The notes: generated by a model not told the origin, from the letters alone. DNA of 64,000 nucleotides from Haematobia irritans (GCF_050003625.1 NC_134401.1:91304852-91368851), one strand, 5' to 3'; shown: positions 22,619 through 34,699, counted from the stretch's first letter. Numbers and translations: made by a program.

Positions 22619-22698
22619 GTGGTATCACAATGGACTGAATAGTCTAAGTGAGCCTGAAATTTAATCGGGCTGCCACTTTAACCTAACCTAACCTAACC
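22619..22698 (+). other. LINE 3' tail shared with SINEs
   Basis: TGGTATCACAATGGACTGAA, then GTCTAAGTGAGCCTGA, CGGGCTGCCAC and CCTAA repeats. The same order is seen at the 3' ends of the tRNA-derived SINEs (33400-33483, minus strand; 42245-42318). Confidence 0.85.
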
Positions 22699-23454
22699 AT
22701 AGCTCCCATATATATGTATAGCCCGATTTTCCCAAATTTGGCCATAGAACCCTTATTTATTAACCGATCTTACTAAAAGTTGGCTAGATCCAGTCCTCTA
22801 TAGTACTAACTATATGTGCAAAATTTCATCGAAATCGGTTCAAATTTAGATATAGCTCCCATATATGTATCGCCCGATTTTGAAAAATTCGCCCTTATAA
22901 CCTTATGTTTGACCATACAGGCCTCATTTCTTAACTGATCTTACTCAAATCTTGCACAAGGTTACCTTTTGTGGTATTAATCAAACCCGCAAAATATTAT
23001 GCAAATTGGTTCAAATTTAGATATAGCTTCCATATATATGCATCGCTCGATTTTCCCAAATTTGGCCATAGTACTCTTATTTATTAATCAATGTTACTCA
23101 AATTACAAATTTTGATGTACTAGCCGATCGTACTTATACGTACTTGTAGCTCTTACATAAGAATATTGCTCGATTTTTACAAATTTGTATTTATTACCCA
23201 CACTAATTTAACGATTTTCTCTTTTTTAATAATGGGCTCAATATTAGTGGCATACTAGCTCCGTAGGCGCAATATCAACACAGCCAGTGTTGCTAGAAGT
23301 AGGGGAAATTCCCTATATGTAGGGTTTTTCTAATATTTAGCATCTTGTAGGGACGTAGGGCCACAATGTAGGACATTTTCACTCAACACAATTTGTAATA
23401 ATTTTTACATTTTGGTGGCTCTAGAGGAGGAAATTAGAAGCCGCCAAACTTTAT

Positions 23455-23705
23455 TCCTGTTGAAAATTTTGTCAACATTTTATTTCTATAGAACATTTTA
23501 TCAAAATTGTATTTCTATAGGAAATTTTTTCAAAATATTATTTCTATAAAAAATTTTCTCAAAATTTTATTTCTGTGGAATTTTTTCTCAAAATTTTATT
23601 TCTATAGAATTTATTGTCTAAATATTATTTCTATAGAAAAATTTCTCACAAAAATTTGTTTATAGAAACTTTTTCCAAAATTTTATTTTTATAGAGATTT
23701 AACAA
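23455..23705 (-). repeat. 29-bp minisatellite inside HINE-B copy A
   Basis: About eight diverged TATAGAAAATTTT units at the same relative position as the array in copy B (45320-45545). Confidence 0.85.
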
Positions 23706-23789
23706 AAAAGATTACTAATTTGGGTAGAATTCTACCAACTCTGGCAACCGTGGTGGTAATACAAATTTATATTCTAAGTTATTCTAAGT

Positions 23790-23833
23790 CTTAAAACATG
23801 AATATGAACGTATGTTCATATTCATGTTTTAAG
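23790..23833. repeat. 44-bp perfect palindrome
   Basis: A 20-bp arm, CTTAAAACATGAATATGAAC, a 4-nt GTAT loop and the exact complement. The homologous point in HINE-B copy B has only one arm. Confidence 0.9.
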
Positions 23834-24189
23834 ATAATAAAGTACTTAGAACCGTGTTTGTTTTGTACAATTATTTAAATGTAACGAAAAATATAGTAGG
23901 GAAAATTGTTTGGGAATGTATGAGAAAGTAGGGAACTTTTTTTGTCCTTGTAGGGTAAACCGAACATTTTCCCTGGCAACATTGACTATGAGCTATAGTC
24001 ACATTGACACAAAGCACCCATAGACTTGTACCCCTTAATTTTCTTAAATATGCAACTGCGGTTTATCTCCCAGACCTATATGTTACCCCACAAATGTTTA
24101 TGATTACTAATTCTGTAATGGTGGTTTAGGGTATGATATAGTCGGCCCCGCCCTACTTTCTACTTTACTTACTTGTTTTCGTATATAAA

Positions 24190-24310
24190 CGATCGGTCAA
24201 TATTGACCGCTTTCACAAAAGATCATGGTGTCAGCGTGGTGAAGCTCAACAACTGATCGTAAAACGAGGGTTGATGCCTGAAAAGGTTATGCTGACTGTT
24301 TGGTGGGATT
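24190..24310 (+). pseudogene. Mariner transposase fragment
   Basis: WCQRGEAQQLIVKRG, then GLMPEKVMLTVWWDWKG, matches the conserved block between the first and second catalytic aspartates of mariner transposases. Nothing else of the gene remains. Confidence 0.7.
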
Positions 24311-24440
24311 GGAAAGGAAATCATTATTCACTGAAAAATTTTTTTCGAATTCAGCAGCTCAAAATACAAAAAAAAAGTTTCATCAAATGTACATTGATTT
24401 TTTTTCTAAACGAGTGTTATTCGCATAAAAATAAAGAAAT
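24311..24440 (+). repeat. Fragment related to the foldback element at 44.5 kb
   Basis: TCGAATTCAGCAGCTCAAAATAC followed by ATCAAATGTACA resembles both inverted arms of the element at 44517-47446. It is a short partial copy. Confidence 0.45.
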
Positions 24441-25390
24441 AATTTTTTTCGAGTGTATTATCAGTGGCAATTCGGTGGAGCATTGCAATGAAATCCAAAC
24501 ACCAACACAAACGTAAACATTCATTTACATTCACATGGTCATGACAGGGTTGAATAGAATTGCATTAAACCTAAATTATTGTATTGCTCTCTTTGTGGGT
24601 GGTGGTTGTGCTTGCTCTCGCTTTCTCTCGTTCACCCTTGTTTTTTTTTGTTATTTTAGCCCTTTATACAGCTTTGAACTCGATGTCCATAGAGAATCCT
24701 AAATGAATGGTTGGGGAAACAAAAAGGGGGTCTCTACTATACACAAAACTTAAGGGATTAACACAAGGAAAATTGAAAGTGAGTGTCAAAGAAGTACTTT
24801 CGTTTTTGGTACACACACAAAATTTTCTGTACCATTCTCCCCCACCATAGCATAGCCTGCAGCCAGACAAACGACCCCATGCTTACAAACACCAATACAT
24901 ATGCAACAATATATGCCGGCAAATTGCCAAATATCTACATTATCGTGTGGGGGTTTGGTTGAATGGGATTTTTCTTGGGTTGGTTTTAAGGGCAAATACA
25001 TCCACTTTGCACTTTGCAATCATGACATCCAGTAAAGGATTTGCATTTGGTTTCGGTGAAAGCAGGTAAGCAAAGCGCAATGAAAAGGGATTACATACAA
25101 GGCAATTTAAATAAAATAGGAGGCAATTCATTGTGTTAATATATAAGCATCAATGTAGTCTTTGTTCGTAGTTGTCACGAAGACTTGCAAGTGGGCTCAA
25201 TTTCCTTTAGAACACTCTAAATTGGTAGAATAGAGAACAATTGCAGAACAATTTTAAGAGGACTACATCAAAAGATTTTTTCGTAAACAGAACGAAATAT
25301 GTTGTAGTTTTACAATTAAACAAAATCGTCTTTAGAAGTGCGAAATGAAGACAAAAACTTTCACTATACAAAAAATGCAATGGCCTGGTA
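24441..25390. other. Unassigned, possibly single-copy
   Basis: No recognised gene or repeat end. A CT-rich stretch lies near 24600-24640. Short overlapping frames on the minus strand show no domains. Confidence 0.4.
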
Positions 25391-25737
25391 CACGCAAAGA
25401 AAAAAAACGTTTGGAAAACGTGTACCGGAAACGTTTTTCTTTTGTTGGAGTTTTTTTGAATTGCTTCGAAAATTTTAAACTTTTATCACCAAAAAAAATC
25501 GTTTGTTACAAAATTTTTATTTTTTCAATAAAAAAAGTTATTTTTGAAATAACAACACAGTCCATTTCGTTTATATCAAACACTGTTCTTTTCTGACTTT
25601 AGGTCTTTAATAAGACACATTTTACAGTTCAAAATTTAATATAGTACAATGTAATGTTGAACATTTTTTCGGAATCTTCCGAATATATCTGGAATATATG
25701 TAAAAAAAAAAAAAAACAAAAGCAAAAAAAAAAAAAA

Positions 25738-25808
25738 CTTTGGCCGAAGCAGGGATCGAACCCACGACCCTTTGCATGAGAGTCGGACGTAGCTACCACA
25801 GCTCCACG
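25738..25808 (-). other. tRNA-like module, minus strand, in M4
   Basis: On the minus strand GGTTCGATCCC (25752-25762) is an exact B box, with TCGTGGGTTCGATCCCTGC resembling the SINE head at 33.7 kb. The A-box region (about 25795-25806) is imperfect. Confidence 0.55.
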
Positions 25809-25928
25809 GTGACAAACTAAATGTTTGTTTCTGTTAAATAAACTTTGTTTATTCGGTTCGTGGGCGCCGCAAGCTATGCTATATAAATATAACTTATATG
25901 GATAATTATCTATTGATGACCATAACAG

Positions 25929-26003
25929 GTACATAGCTCAGTGGTTAGTGTGTTGGCTTACAATGTGCATGGTCCGCGGTTCGATTCTCCGTCCAGGCGA
26001 AAG
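25929..26003 (+). other. tRNA-like module, plus strand, in M4
   Basis: TAGCTCAGTGG (25934-25944) is a consensus A box and GGTTCGATTCT (25978-25988) a consensus B box, 33 bp apart as in a tRNA. Acceptor-stem pairing is not evident. It probably derives from a tRNA or SINE head and could still recruit RNA polymerase III. Confidence 0.6.
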
Positions 26004-26373
26004 GTAAAAAAAATTTTAAAAATTTATAAAATCGTATAATTTCTTCTACATTGTTGGTATTACAGGAAAAGGTGTTAAGAACTAAAAATCCTCGTGGATG
26101 TGAGAAAGATGTGAGGGACAATGCAATTAACAAGAAAATAATGTTTTTTTTTGTTGAGCTAGTCTTTATGAAATTGTTTTTACATCCTGGAAAAGAATAA
26201 ACGTTTATCACAAAAAGTATATACTTTTCTTCCAAATACACTTCCTTACAGCGAAAAGCAAATGAGAAACGAACTTTGTTTGTCTAAAATTTCGTTTGGG
26301 AGGAAAGAATTATTTTTTTGCGTGTATACCTTTTAACTGCCATATACGAAATTACACTCTCTCATAAAAAAGA

Positions 26374-27856
26374 AAACAAGTATATACGGCCGTAAGTTCG
26401 GCCAGGCCGAATCTTATGTACCCTCCACCATGGATTGCATAGAAACTGGTACTAAAGACTGTCATCCACAATCGAATTACTTTGGTTGCGGTAACACTTG
26501 CCGGTGGCAAGGCATCTTAAAACTTCTTAACACAATCTTCTCAATTGTATGTAAGTCCATACGTGGTATATATTAAATCAAAAAAGATCGATTCAATACG
26601 TATATAATTCAGTTTGACAAAGTAAGACATAAAATTTTGACAAAATTTTCTACAGAAATAAAATTTTAACAAAATTTTCTATAGAAATAAAATTTTCACA
26701 AGATTTTCTATAGAAATAAAAATTTTGACAAAATTTTCTATAGAATGAAAATTTTGACAAAAATTTCTACAGAAATAAAATTTGAACAAAATTTTCTATA
26801 GAAATAAAATTTTGACAAAATTTTCTATAGAAATAACATTTTGACAATGATGAAAATTTTATTATGAACCGAAAAAAATTTTAACAAAATTTTCTCTAGA
26901 AATAAAATTTTGACAAAATTTTCTATAGAAATAACATTTTGGTAGATTATTTTTGGCTCTAGTGGCAACCATGATTATGAACCGATATGGACCAATTTTT
27001 GTGTGATTGGACCGATTTTGGTATGATTGTTAGCGACCATATACTAACACCACGTTCCTAATTTGAACCGGATCGGATGAATTTTGCTCCTCCAAGAGCT
27101 CTGCAGGACGTATCCTGGGATCGGTGTAAATGGGGGTTATATATAACTAAGACCGCTATGGACCAATTTTTGCATGGTTATTAGAGACCATATACTAACA
27201 CCACGTACCAAATTTCAACCGACTCGGATGAATTTTGCTAATCCATGAGGATTCGGAGGTCAAATCTGGGGATCGGTTTATAATGGGGCTATATATAATT
27301 ATGGACCGATGCGGACCAATTTTTGCATGGTTATTAGAGACCATATACTGACACCACGTACCAAATTTCAGACGGATCGGATGAATTTTGCTCCTCCAAG
27401 AAGTTCCGGAGGTCAAATCTGGGAATCGGTTTAAATGGGGGCTATATATAATTATGGCCCGATATGGACCAATTTTGGCATGGTTGTTAGAGAACATATA
27501 CTAACACCATGTACCAAATTTCAGCCGGATCGGATGAAATTTGCTTCTCTTAGAGGCTCCGCAAGCCAAATCTGGGGATCTGTTTATATGGGAGCTATAC
27601 GTAAAAGTGGTCCGATATGGCCCATTTGCAATACCATCCGACCTACATCAATAACAACTACTTGTGCCAAGTATCAAGTCGATAACTTGTTTCGTTCGGA
27701 AGTTAGCTTGATTTCAACAGACGGACGGACGGACGGACATGCTTAGATCGACTCAGAATTTCACCACGACCCAGAATATATATACTCTATGGGGTCATAG
27801 AGCAATATTTCGATGTGTTACAAACGGAATGACAGTCCTATGGTGGAGGGTATACA
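26374..27856 (+). mobile_element. HINE-A copy d, with minisatellite
   Basis: Starts AACAAGTATATACGGCCGTA and carries the minisatellite variant of the 5' half (26610-26945), bounded by TTTTGGTAGATTATTTTTGG. It then has about four 153-bp units, a short GACG tract near 27721-27737 and the hairpin TCCTATGGTGGAGGGTATA. The segment before the hairpin has a small deletion. Confidence 0.85.
26610..26945 (-). repeat. 29-bp minisatellite inside HINE-A copy d
   Basis: Units of GAAATAAAATTTTGACAAAA, i.e. the complement of the plus-strand arrays, consistent with the opposite orientation of the host element relative to copy b. Confidence 0.9.
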
Positions 27857-28357
27857 AATGAACTAAAAAACAAAACAATTAAAGAAAGTCTTAAGTCGAT
27901 CTGGACCGACTTTATTTTACCCTACTCCATTATGTAGATCTACATTTTCGATACCATCGATACTATTTCAACTCCTTCAAATTTTTCGGGTGACATATAC
28001 ATATTTTTAAACCTGAAAAGATTTGAACATATTTCTTACACTTCTACAAAATCTCTGGACTTAAAATTTAAACCGTCTAATGCCCTGGGACGGAGCAAAA
28101 TGTTATTCAAAAACCATGTAAGTAAAGTCTAAAGTAGGGCAGGGCTAACATATAGACTGAAATTTGTGATACCATCTCAACTCTTTAAAATTTGTTGGGA
28201 GCTATATAAAGGTTTATATTCCCATATACAAATATTTAAATCGGAATAGATTTGGACGAAAAACGGGCGACACTTACACAAGTCGGATCCATACCTAAAT
28301 CTTAACCCATTTTGTGAAAAGTTTGTCATTACAGGGGATTACTGTAGAATATGACGA
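27857..28357 (+). mobile_element. Diverged HINE-D-like fragments
   Basis: AAGTCTTAAGTCGATCTGG and ATGTAGATCTACATTTTCGA recall the HINE-D 5' block. A second 5'-like block near 28125-28150 contains GTAAAGTCTAAAGTAGGGC. Both are truncated and diverged. Confidence 0.5.
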
Positions 28358-28664
28358 AACAAGTATGTACAGTAGTAAGTTCGGCCCGGCCGAATCTTAA
28401 ACACCCGTCACCATGAATCAAATATAATAGTTTCCTTTGAAAACTCTTCGTCGTAGTTTGATGACAGATATTCTCCCAAGCTGATCAGTTCAACCAGAAC
28501 ACTTCCTGTAGACAAATTTAAAAAATTTACCTATGAAGACTAGGACAGATTCTCGATTTATTAGAACCATTTTTTGTTTGAGTTTTTGAAGAATCATAAA
28601 CATCTCGTGTAAGGGCGCAAGAAAATGATGAAATAACGGCTTAATTTGAAATCTAAAATCTGTA

Positions 28665-29017
28665 TATTTCATGTTAGCCTGATACCGAAACAGGCAATTG
28701 ACGTCCAAATGCATTATATCTAATTATACAATTATTTTTCGAGCTTTGTGGACAGATATAGATTAAGGAACATGATTAATAGAGCCATTGAAAAGAAAAC
28801 GCCAGATACAAATCTATACACGCTGTACATGTTTCGGTTCGGGCGAATGAACCTTTCCACAGCCTTTAGTATAGATCTGGCTGGGGGAGATAACTCAATT
28901 TTGGGCCCTTTATGCTAACTCCTTATGGAGAAAACATTTGGGAAATTTCCTCTTACAAATTGAATCATTTCTTTTCCCACTGTATATTTTTAACGCCATA
29001 TTTAAATGATTACGAAA
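28665..29017. mobile_element. Unknown insert in HINE-C
   Basis: Comparison with the other HINE-C copy shows about 350 extra bases here. It contains CATGTTAGCCTGATACCGAA and a CAAATGCATTATATC stretch, and a segment of it recurs at 35975-36074. No coding motif or clear termini. Confidence 0.55.
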
Positions 29018-29534
29018 AGTAAACTCTGGAAATTTTACTTTCAGTTTCAAACAATTTTCATAATTTTCAAGAAGAAGAAATCGGTAAATATACCAAATAG
29101 ACAGATAAAAACTAAATCCGCTACAGGTTTTTGAGGGTCTAAAATACCAGTATATTTACAAATCGGATAAAAGCTAAGGTTTTTAGAAGCCCAAGGATTT
29201 AAATCGGTCTATATCCCCCATATGCCATAAAACATGACCGATACACACCATAGTAGGCACACCTAATTGTGGTCCTTAAATACTTCTAGACATCCAATTT
29301 CAGGTAAATCGAATAAAAGCTAAGGATTCTAGAAGTCCAAGAACTAAAATCGGGAGGTCGGTCTATATGAAGGCTATACCCAAACATGGACCGATACCCA
29401 CCATTTTCGGTACACATTTTTATGGTCCTAAAATATCACTAGATGTCCAATATCAGGCAAGGTGTGTAAAAACTACGGTTTCAATAAGCCCAAGAAGTAA
29501 AATCGGGAGATCGGTCCATATAGCCGATACAAAA

Positions 29535-30953
29535 TAAGGACCGTGGGTCCCTGAGTCGATATAACCATGCCCGTCCGTCCGTCCGTCCGTCTGTCTGTGA
29601 ACACATTTTTGTGATCAAAGTCTAGGTCGCAATTTAAGTCCAATCGCCTTCAAATTTGGCACATGTTCCTAATTTGGGTCAGAATAGAACCCTATTGATT
29701 TTGGAAGAAATCGGTCCAGATTTAGATATGCTCCCATATATACCTTTCGCCCGATATGCACTAATATGGATCCAGCAGCCAGAGTTTTATACCGATTTGC
29801 TTGAAATTTTGTACAAACATAACACTTAGTCGTATAGTCAAGTGTGCAAAATTTGATTGAAATCGGTTCAGATTTAGATATAGCTCCCATATATATCTTT
29901 CGCCCGATATGGACTTATATGGCCCCAGAAGCCAGATTTTTGGCCGAATTTGGGTGAAATTTTGCACTAGGAGTACAATTAGTAGTATAGTCAAGTGTGC
30001 AAAATTTGATTGAAATCGGTTCAAATTTAGATATAGCTCCCATATATATCTTTCGCCCGATATGGACTAATATGGTCATAAAAGCCAGAGTTTTGGCCCA
30101 ATTTGGTTGAAATTTTGCACAGGGAGTATATTTAGCATTATAGCTATGCGTGCCAAGTTTGGTTGAAATCGGTTCAGATTTAGATATAGCTCCCATCTAT
30201 ATCTTTCGCCCGATATGCACTTATATGGACCCAGAAGCCAGAGTTTTATCCCGATTAGCTTGAAATTTTGCACAAGGAGTACAATTGGTAGTATAGTCAT
30301 GTGACCCAAATTTGATTGAAATCGGTTCAGATTTAGATATAGCTTCCATATATATTTTTCGCCTGATATGGACTTATATGGCCCCCAAAGCCAGAGTTTT
30401 GGCCTAATGTGGTTGAAATTTTGCACTAGGAGTACAATTAGTAATATGGTCATGTGTGCTAAATTTGATTGAAACCGGTTCAGATTTAGATATAGCTCCC
30501 ATATATATGTTTCTCGGATTTCAACAAAAATGGTCAAAATACCAACATTTTCCTTGTTAAATCGCCACTGCTTAGTCGAAAAGTTGTAAAAATGACTCTA
30601 ATTTTCCTAAACTTCTAATACATATATATCGAGCGATAAATCATAAATAAACCTTCGCGAAGTTTCCTTAAAATTGCTTCAGATTTAAATGTTTCCCATA
30701 TTTTTTTTACTAAAATTGTGTTCCACCCTAGTGCATTAGCCAACTTAAATTTTGAGTCTATAGATTTTGTAAAAGTCTATCAAATTCTGTCCAAATCGAG
30801 TGATATTTAAATGTATGTATTTGGGACAAACCTTTATATATAGCACCCAACACATTTGACGGAGTTGATATAATATCGAAAATGTGGATCTACAGAGTGG
30901 TGCAGGGTATAATATAGTCGGCTCCGCCCGACTTTAGACTTTCCTTACTTGTT
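29535..30953 (-). mobile_element. HINE-D copy, 3'-truncated, inside HINE-C
   Basis: Minus orientation. The 5' end is at the right (AAGTCGGGCGGAGCCGACT read inverted, near 30910-30930). The left side stops at the GTCY tract (29568-29600), without the terminal hairpin. Five central units are spaced exactly 153 bp apart: TAGCTYCC landmarks at 29881, 30034, 30187, 30340 and 30493. The open frames of 73-153 aa are artefacts of this period. Confidence 0.85.
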
Positions 30954-31686
30954 ATGGTTGTAAAATACCTCTAGATTTCCAATTTCCGCAAAGTGGATAA
31001 AAGCTATGGCTTCTAGAAGCCCAAGAACTAAAATCGGGAAGTCGGTCTGGAGGCTATACCCAAACATGGACCGATACTCACCATTTTCGGTACACAATTT
31101 TATGGTCCTAAAATATCTCTACATGTCTATAAGCCCAAGACCCCAAATCGAAAGGTCGATTTATATGGGGACTATACCAAAACCAGGACCGAAAAAACGA
31201 ATCTGTTGCAAATTTCATTATTGAAGGCTGTTGCGCGATTCCAAAAGACAGACAGACATGGACATGGTTATATTGTCTTAGAATTTTCCCTGATCACGAA
31301 TATATACAATTTATATAGTCGGAAATCTATATTTCGTTGTAATATAAACGGAATGACAAATTTATTATAACCCCATCACCATTCTATAGAGGTGAGAATA
31401 ATTATGGGGAATCATCGCTACAATTATGTGTAAAGTGGGGGTACTATGTGCATATTGACCAAATTTAGAAGAATGTATATATGGCGACATTATCCAAATC
31501 GGAACAGATTTGGATCAAATACGAGTATACTTCCGTTGAAAATGGGTGTTAAGTATTAAAATTTCCAAACATTTTCCCCAAATCAAACGTACGATACATA
31601 TATATGGGAAATATATTTAAATATTACCCGATTTTGGGGTTTTTTAAATATGAGTCGATCTCAACCAATAAACCAAATATTTGACG

Positions 31687-31913
31687 ATAGGTTAGGTTAG
31701 GTATAATGGCAGCCCGATATTTCGGGCTCACTTAGACTATTCAGTCCATTGTGATACCACAGTGGTGAACTTCTCTCTTATCACTGAGTGTTGGCCGATT
31801 CCATGTTAAGCTCAATGACAAGGGACCTCCTTTTTATAGCCGAGTCCGAACGGCGTTGCACATTGAAGTGAAACCACTTAGAGAAGCTTTGAAACCCTCA
31901 CATTTGTGACACT
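31687..31913 (-). mobile_element. tRNA-derived SINE, 5'-truncated copy
   Basis: Minus orientation. The CCTAA-type tail is at 31687-31700, followed by the shared LINE-like tail and the SINE body (ATGTTAAGCTCAATGACAAG; CTTTTTATAGCCGAGTCCG). It lacks the tRNA head. Confidence 0.85.
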
Positions 31914-32246
31914 ATCAATTGTTCTCCCTGTGTTCTCATGGCAAAACACTGGCTTTGGGTACAATATAAATACATACAATATAAATAAATCTCAACCGAT
32001 TTGACTGATGTTTTTCTAATTTTAAGAAATCGCTTGTTAAACTCGCCACTTTTGGCCAGATCGGATACCTAAATCTAAACCGATTTTTTTTTTTCAAAAT
32101 TAATAGCGATTGACTTTGAGCTATAGTAGGGTCCTGTTAATAATTATTACATACTTATCACTGTGCATATCAGTTAGATATTAACATATAATTGAATTTT
32201 GTGCAACTCTTCTAATATTGTCCATATACATAAATTAGGTTAAGTG

Positions 32247-32508
<262 letters not shown>

Positions 32509-32722
32509 ATTCGATGGTAATCGGACTTAAACTGCAAGCTGTACTTGGCACATAAAAGTCCATGAACAGACAGACGGAGAGACGGACATCGCTAAATCGA
32601 CTCAGATTTCAAGTCTAAGACGATCGGTATACTAAACGATGGGTCTCATACTGGTCCTTCTTGGCGTTACATACAAATGCACAAACTTCTAATACCTTAA
32701 TCGCTATGTAATTTAGGGTATA

Positions 32723-33395
32723 AAAGTCATTGACGTCAAATCATGACCCATTTTACCATGCCGCAATCCATTCATAGAATTTTTGGGAATTTTACGAATA
32801 TTTGATTCACTTTAGTTTACAATGAAAATGCATGAAACTGTAATTATTTCGAATATTAAAATAAATTGACACATTCATGTAAAAATGTTGGTACAAATGC
32901 CAAATTCATAAAAACAATTCAAAATTAGGTAAATTTTTCTAAAGGTCCATTAATTTAAAATTCTGTTTGTTTTTAGCAAAAAACAAAACTTTTTGTTTAT
33001 ATGTGTAGTTACTGTGAGACCAGTGCATCCGTTTCCGCCAATCCAAGTGGCAATTTATTAAAATTGTTTTATTTGGTTTATAGTTTATTTCATTTCCGTT
33101 GGTCATGGTTGTATCTGAACATTAGAGTTTTAGTTTTTATTTGCATATGAAATGGTGCCATTCTATTTTCCATTTATAATTAGTTTTTGTCTATTCCATA
33201 AACTTCTGTCAGTTTACTCTGCATTCTTTGGTAGGGAGAATAGAAAAAACGATCCAGTAACAAGAGGGAATCTAACAGCCAGGCAAGCGTCACACAAATT
33301 GTCCCTAGGCAACAGTTGGTCTTACACCCGACAAACTAATATTGTGCATTTGCCTGTGATTATTACCGTGCGGCTATGATGGCCGGGAAAGAGGA
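32723..33395. other. Unassigned sequence
   Basis: AT-rich with no gene recognised. The last 150 bases (33240-33390) are less AT-rich and could be part of the LINE whose RNase H lies at 33890, but no motif confirms this. Confidence 0.35.
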
Positions 33396-33748
33396 AGATA
33401 GGTTAGGTTAGGTTAGGTTATGTGGCAGCCCGATGTATCAGGCTCACTTAGACTATTCAGTCCATTGTGATACCACAGTGGTGAACTTCTCTCTTATCAC
33501 TGAGTGCTGCCCGATTCCATGTTAAGCTCAATGACAAGGGACCTCCTTTTTATAGCCGAGTCCGAACGGCGTTCCACATTCCAGTGAAACCACTTAGAGA
33601 AGCTTTGAAACCCTCAGAAATGTCACCAGCATTACTGAGGTGGGATAATCCACCGCCGAAAAACTTTTTGGTGTTCGGTCGTAGCAGGAATCGAACCCAC
33701 GACCTTGTGTATGCAAGGCGGGCATGCTAACCATTGCACCACGGTGAG
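33396..33748 (-). mobile_element. tRNA-derived SINE, near full length
   Basis: Read on the minus strand: a tRNA-like head with A box TGGTGCAATGG (33731-33741) and exact B box GGTTCGATTCC (33687-33697). A body of about 200 bp follows, then the LINE-like tail (TATCACAATGGACTGAATAG, GGGCTGCCACATAACC) and CCTAA repeats. AAGAGGA occurs on both sides (33389-33395, 33749-33755), a possible short target duplication. Its transcription would depend on RNA polymerase III, and its mobility on a LINE enzyme. Confidence 0.85.
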
Positions 33749-33889
33749 AAGAGGACATTACACCGTGGCAATACACAGCAGGACATTCATGAAAGTGCTG
33801 CTTAATTATCAACAGTTTTTCAATGCTCTATTTAAATTAACATTAACTAGAATGGAGTTTATTAAGATGGACCTAGACTAGACCTAGAT

Positions 33890-34101
33890 TCTATTCCGAT
33901 TATTGGACCACGGGAATGTACAAAATGCCTTGAAAATAACACGAGACCACAAAACATGAACATTTTCACAGATTGCCAAAGGGCAACGAAAGCAATAGCA
34001 GACATTACAGTTTGATTGCGAACCGTATCGGAATGCAAAAGCATGCTCAACGAATACTCGGAATACAACGGCATCCGCGTCATATGGATACCGGGCACTC
34101 A
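33890..34101 (+). pseudogene. LINE RNase H fragment, 5' part
   Basis: The frame NMNIFTDCQRATKAIADI contains the TDC.RA..A signature of LINE RNase H. A stop follows, then CKSMLNEYSEYNGIRVIWIPG, the strand leading to the conserved PG. The sequence leaves this domain at 34101 and appears to resume at about 37295. Confidence 0.7.
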
Positions 34102-34373
34102 AAAATGGTAGATTTTTTAATGTTTGCTTAGTAGATTAGTAGAATTCTTGATGTTTTGTAAAATAAGTGATACTTCAATTTTCTTTAGAATTAAAATCTT
34201 GACAAAATTTTCTATAGAAAGGAAATTTTGACAAAATTTTCAATAGAAATAAAATTGTGACAAAATTTTCTACAGAACAAAAATTTTAACAAAATTTGCC
34301 ATAGAAATAAAATTTTGACAACATTTTCTTTGGAAATAAAATTTTGAAAAAATGTCTATAGAAATAAATGGCA

Positions 34374-34699
34374 TGTTCCTGTTTATCGAAGGAAAGCTTT
34401 CTTTTGTATTCCAAACGAAAGAAAATTGATTTTTGTTCTTCTATTTCGAAAGGCAAGTCACTTCATATTTTGTTGTCGAGCAATAAACGAACATATACAA
34501 TAAGTGTCAAGAAAAAAGTAAAAACATTGCTAATATTTGAATGAATTCTCAGGCCAAAAATTTGAAAATACTCATTTTTGATATTCAATGTATTCTCATA
34601 CAACCGAAACGAACTTTAAAAAATATAAAAAATCAAATTCATTCTAATTCGAGTGACTACCTTTCTTTCGAATGGGTTTTCGTTCGATATACAGGAACA
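34374..34699. mobile_element. Short TIR element M6 in minisatellite
   Basis: TGTTCCTGTTTATCGAA at the left and its near-perfect complement TTCGATATACAGGAACA at the right bound 326 bp that break the array. The interior repeats AAAGAAAG/TTCGAA motifs in both orientations and is non-coding. Confidence 0.7.

Larger units (their letters stand above)
22021..22710 (+). mobile_element. 5'-truncated RNase H LINE with 12-bp target duplication
   Basis: ATAGCTCCCATA flanks the insert at 22021-22032 and 22699-22710. HINE-B sequence is continuous across the site once the insert is removed. The insert holds a 3' coding end, a short 3' UTR and a CCTAA tail. This is the expected product of target-primed reverse transcription. 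Confidence 0.85.
21269..24178 (-). mobile_element. HINE-B copy A, with nested LINE
   Basis: Minus orientation. The 5' block is at the right (GTCGGCCCCGCCC near 24143, end at about 24178). The 3' terminal hairpin ATACCCTAAACCACATAG is at 21278, and a GTCY tract lies at 21415-21435. It is homologous to 44863-47018 in the opposite orientation. Interior units have a 153-bp period. It also contains a minisatellite (23455-23705) and an RNase H LINE fragment (22033-22698). Confidence 0.85.
25391..26324. mobile_element. TIR element M4 copy 2, complete
   Basis: 934 bp bounded by CACGCAAAGAAAAAAAACG and, inverted, CACGCAAAAAAATAATTC. TA is duplicated at 25389-25390 and 26325-26326. It carries two tRNA-like modules in opposite orientations. 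No transposase frame is present, so it is non-autonomous. Confidence 0.8.
28358..31395 (+). mobile_element. HINE-C copy, interrupted by two insertions
   Basis: Begins AACAAGTATGTACAGTAG with the TTCGGCCCGGCCGAA palindrome and ACACCCGTCACCATGAAT. It ends near ATAACCCCATCACCATTC at 31360-31380. It follows the 39449-40212 copy but is interrupted by an unknown segment at 28665-29017 and by HINE-D at 29535-30953. Units recur at about 153 bp (landmarks near 29206, 29360 and 29513). Confidence 0.75.

Noticed and set aside
25929..26003. A functional tRNA gene
   Set aside because: A and B boxes are good but I could not find a 7-bp acceptor stem or a convincing anticodon arm.
33400..33420. Telomere-like TTAGG-type repeats
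   Set aside because: They are the 3' tails of SINE and LINE copies, each joined to the GGGCTGCCAC tail motif, and flies lack such telomeres.
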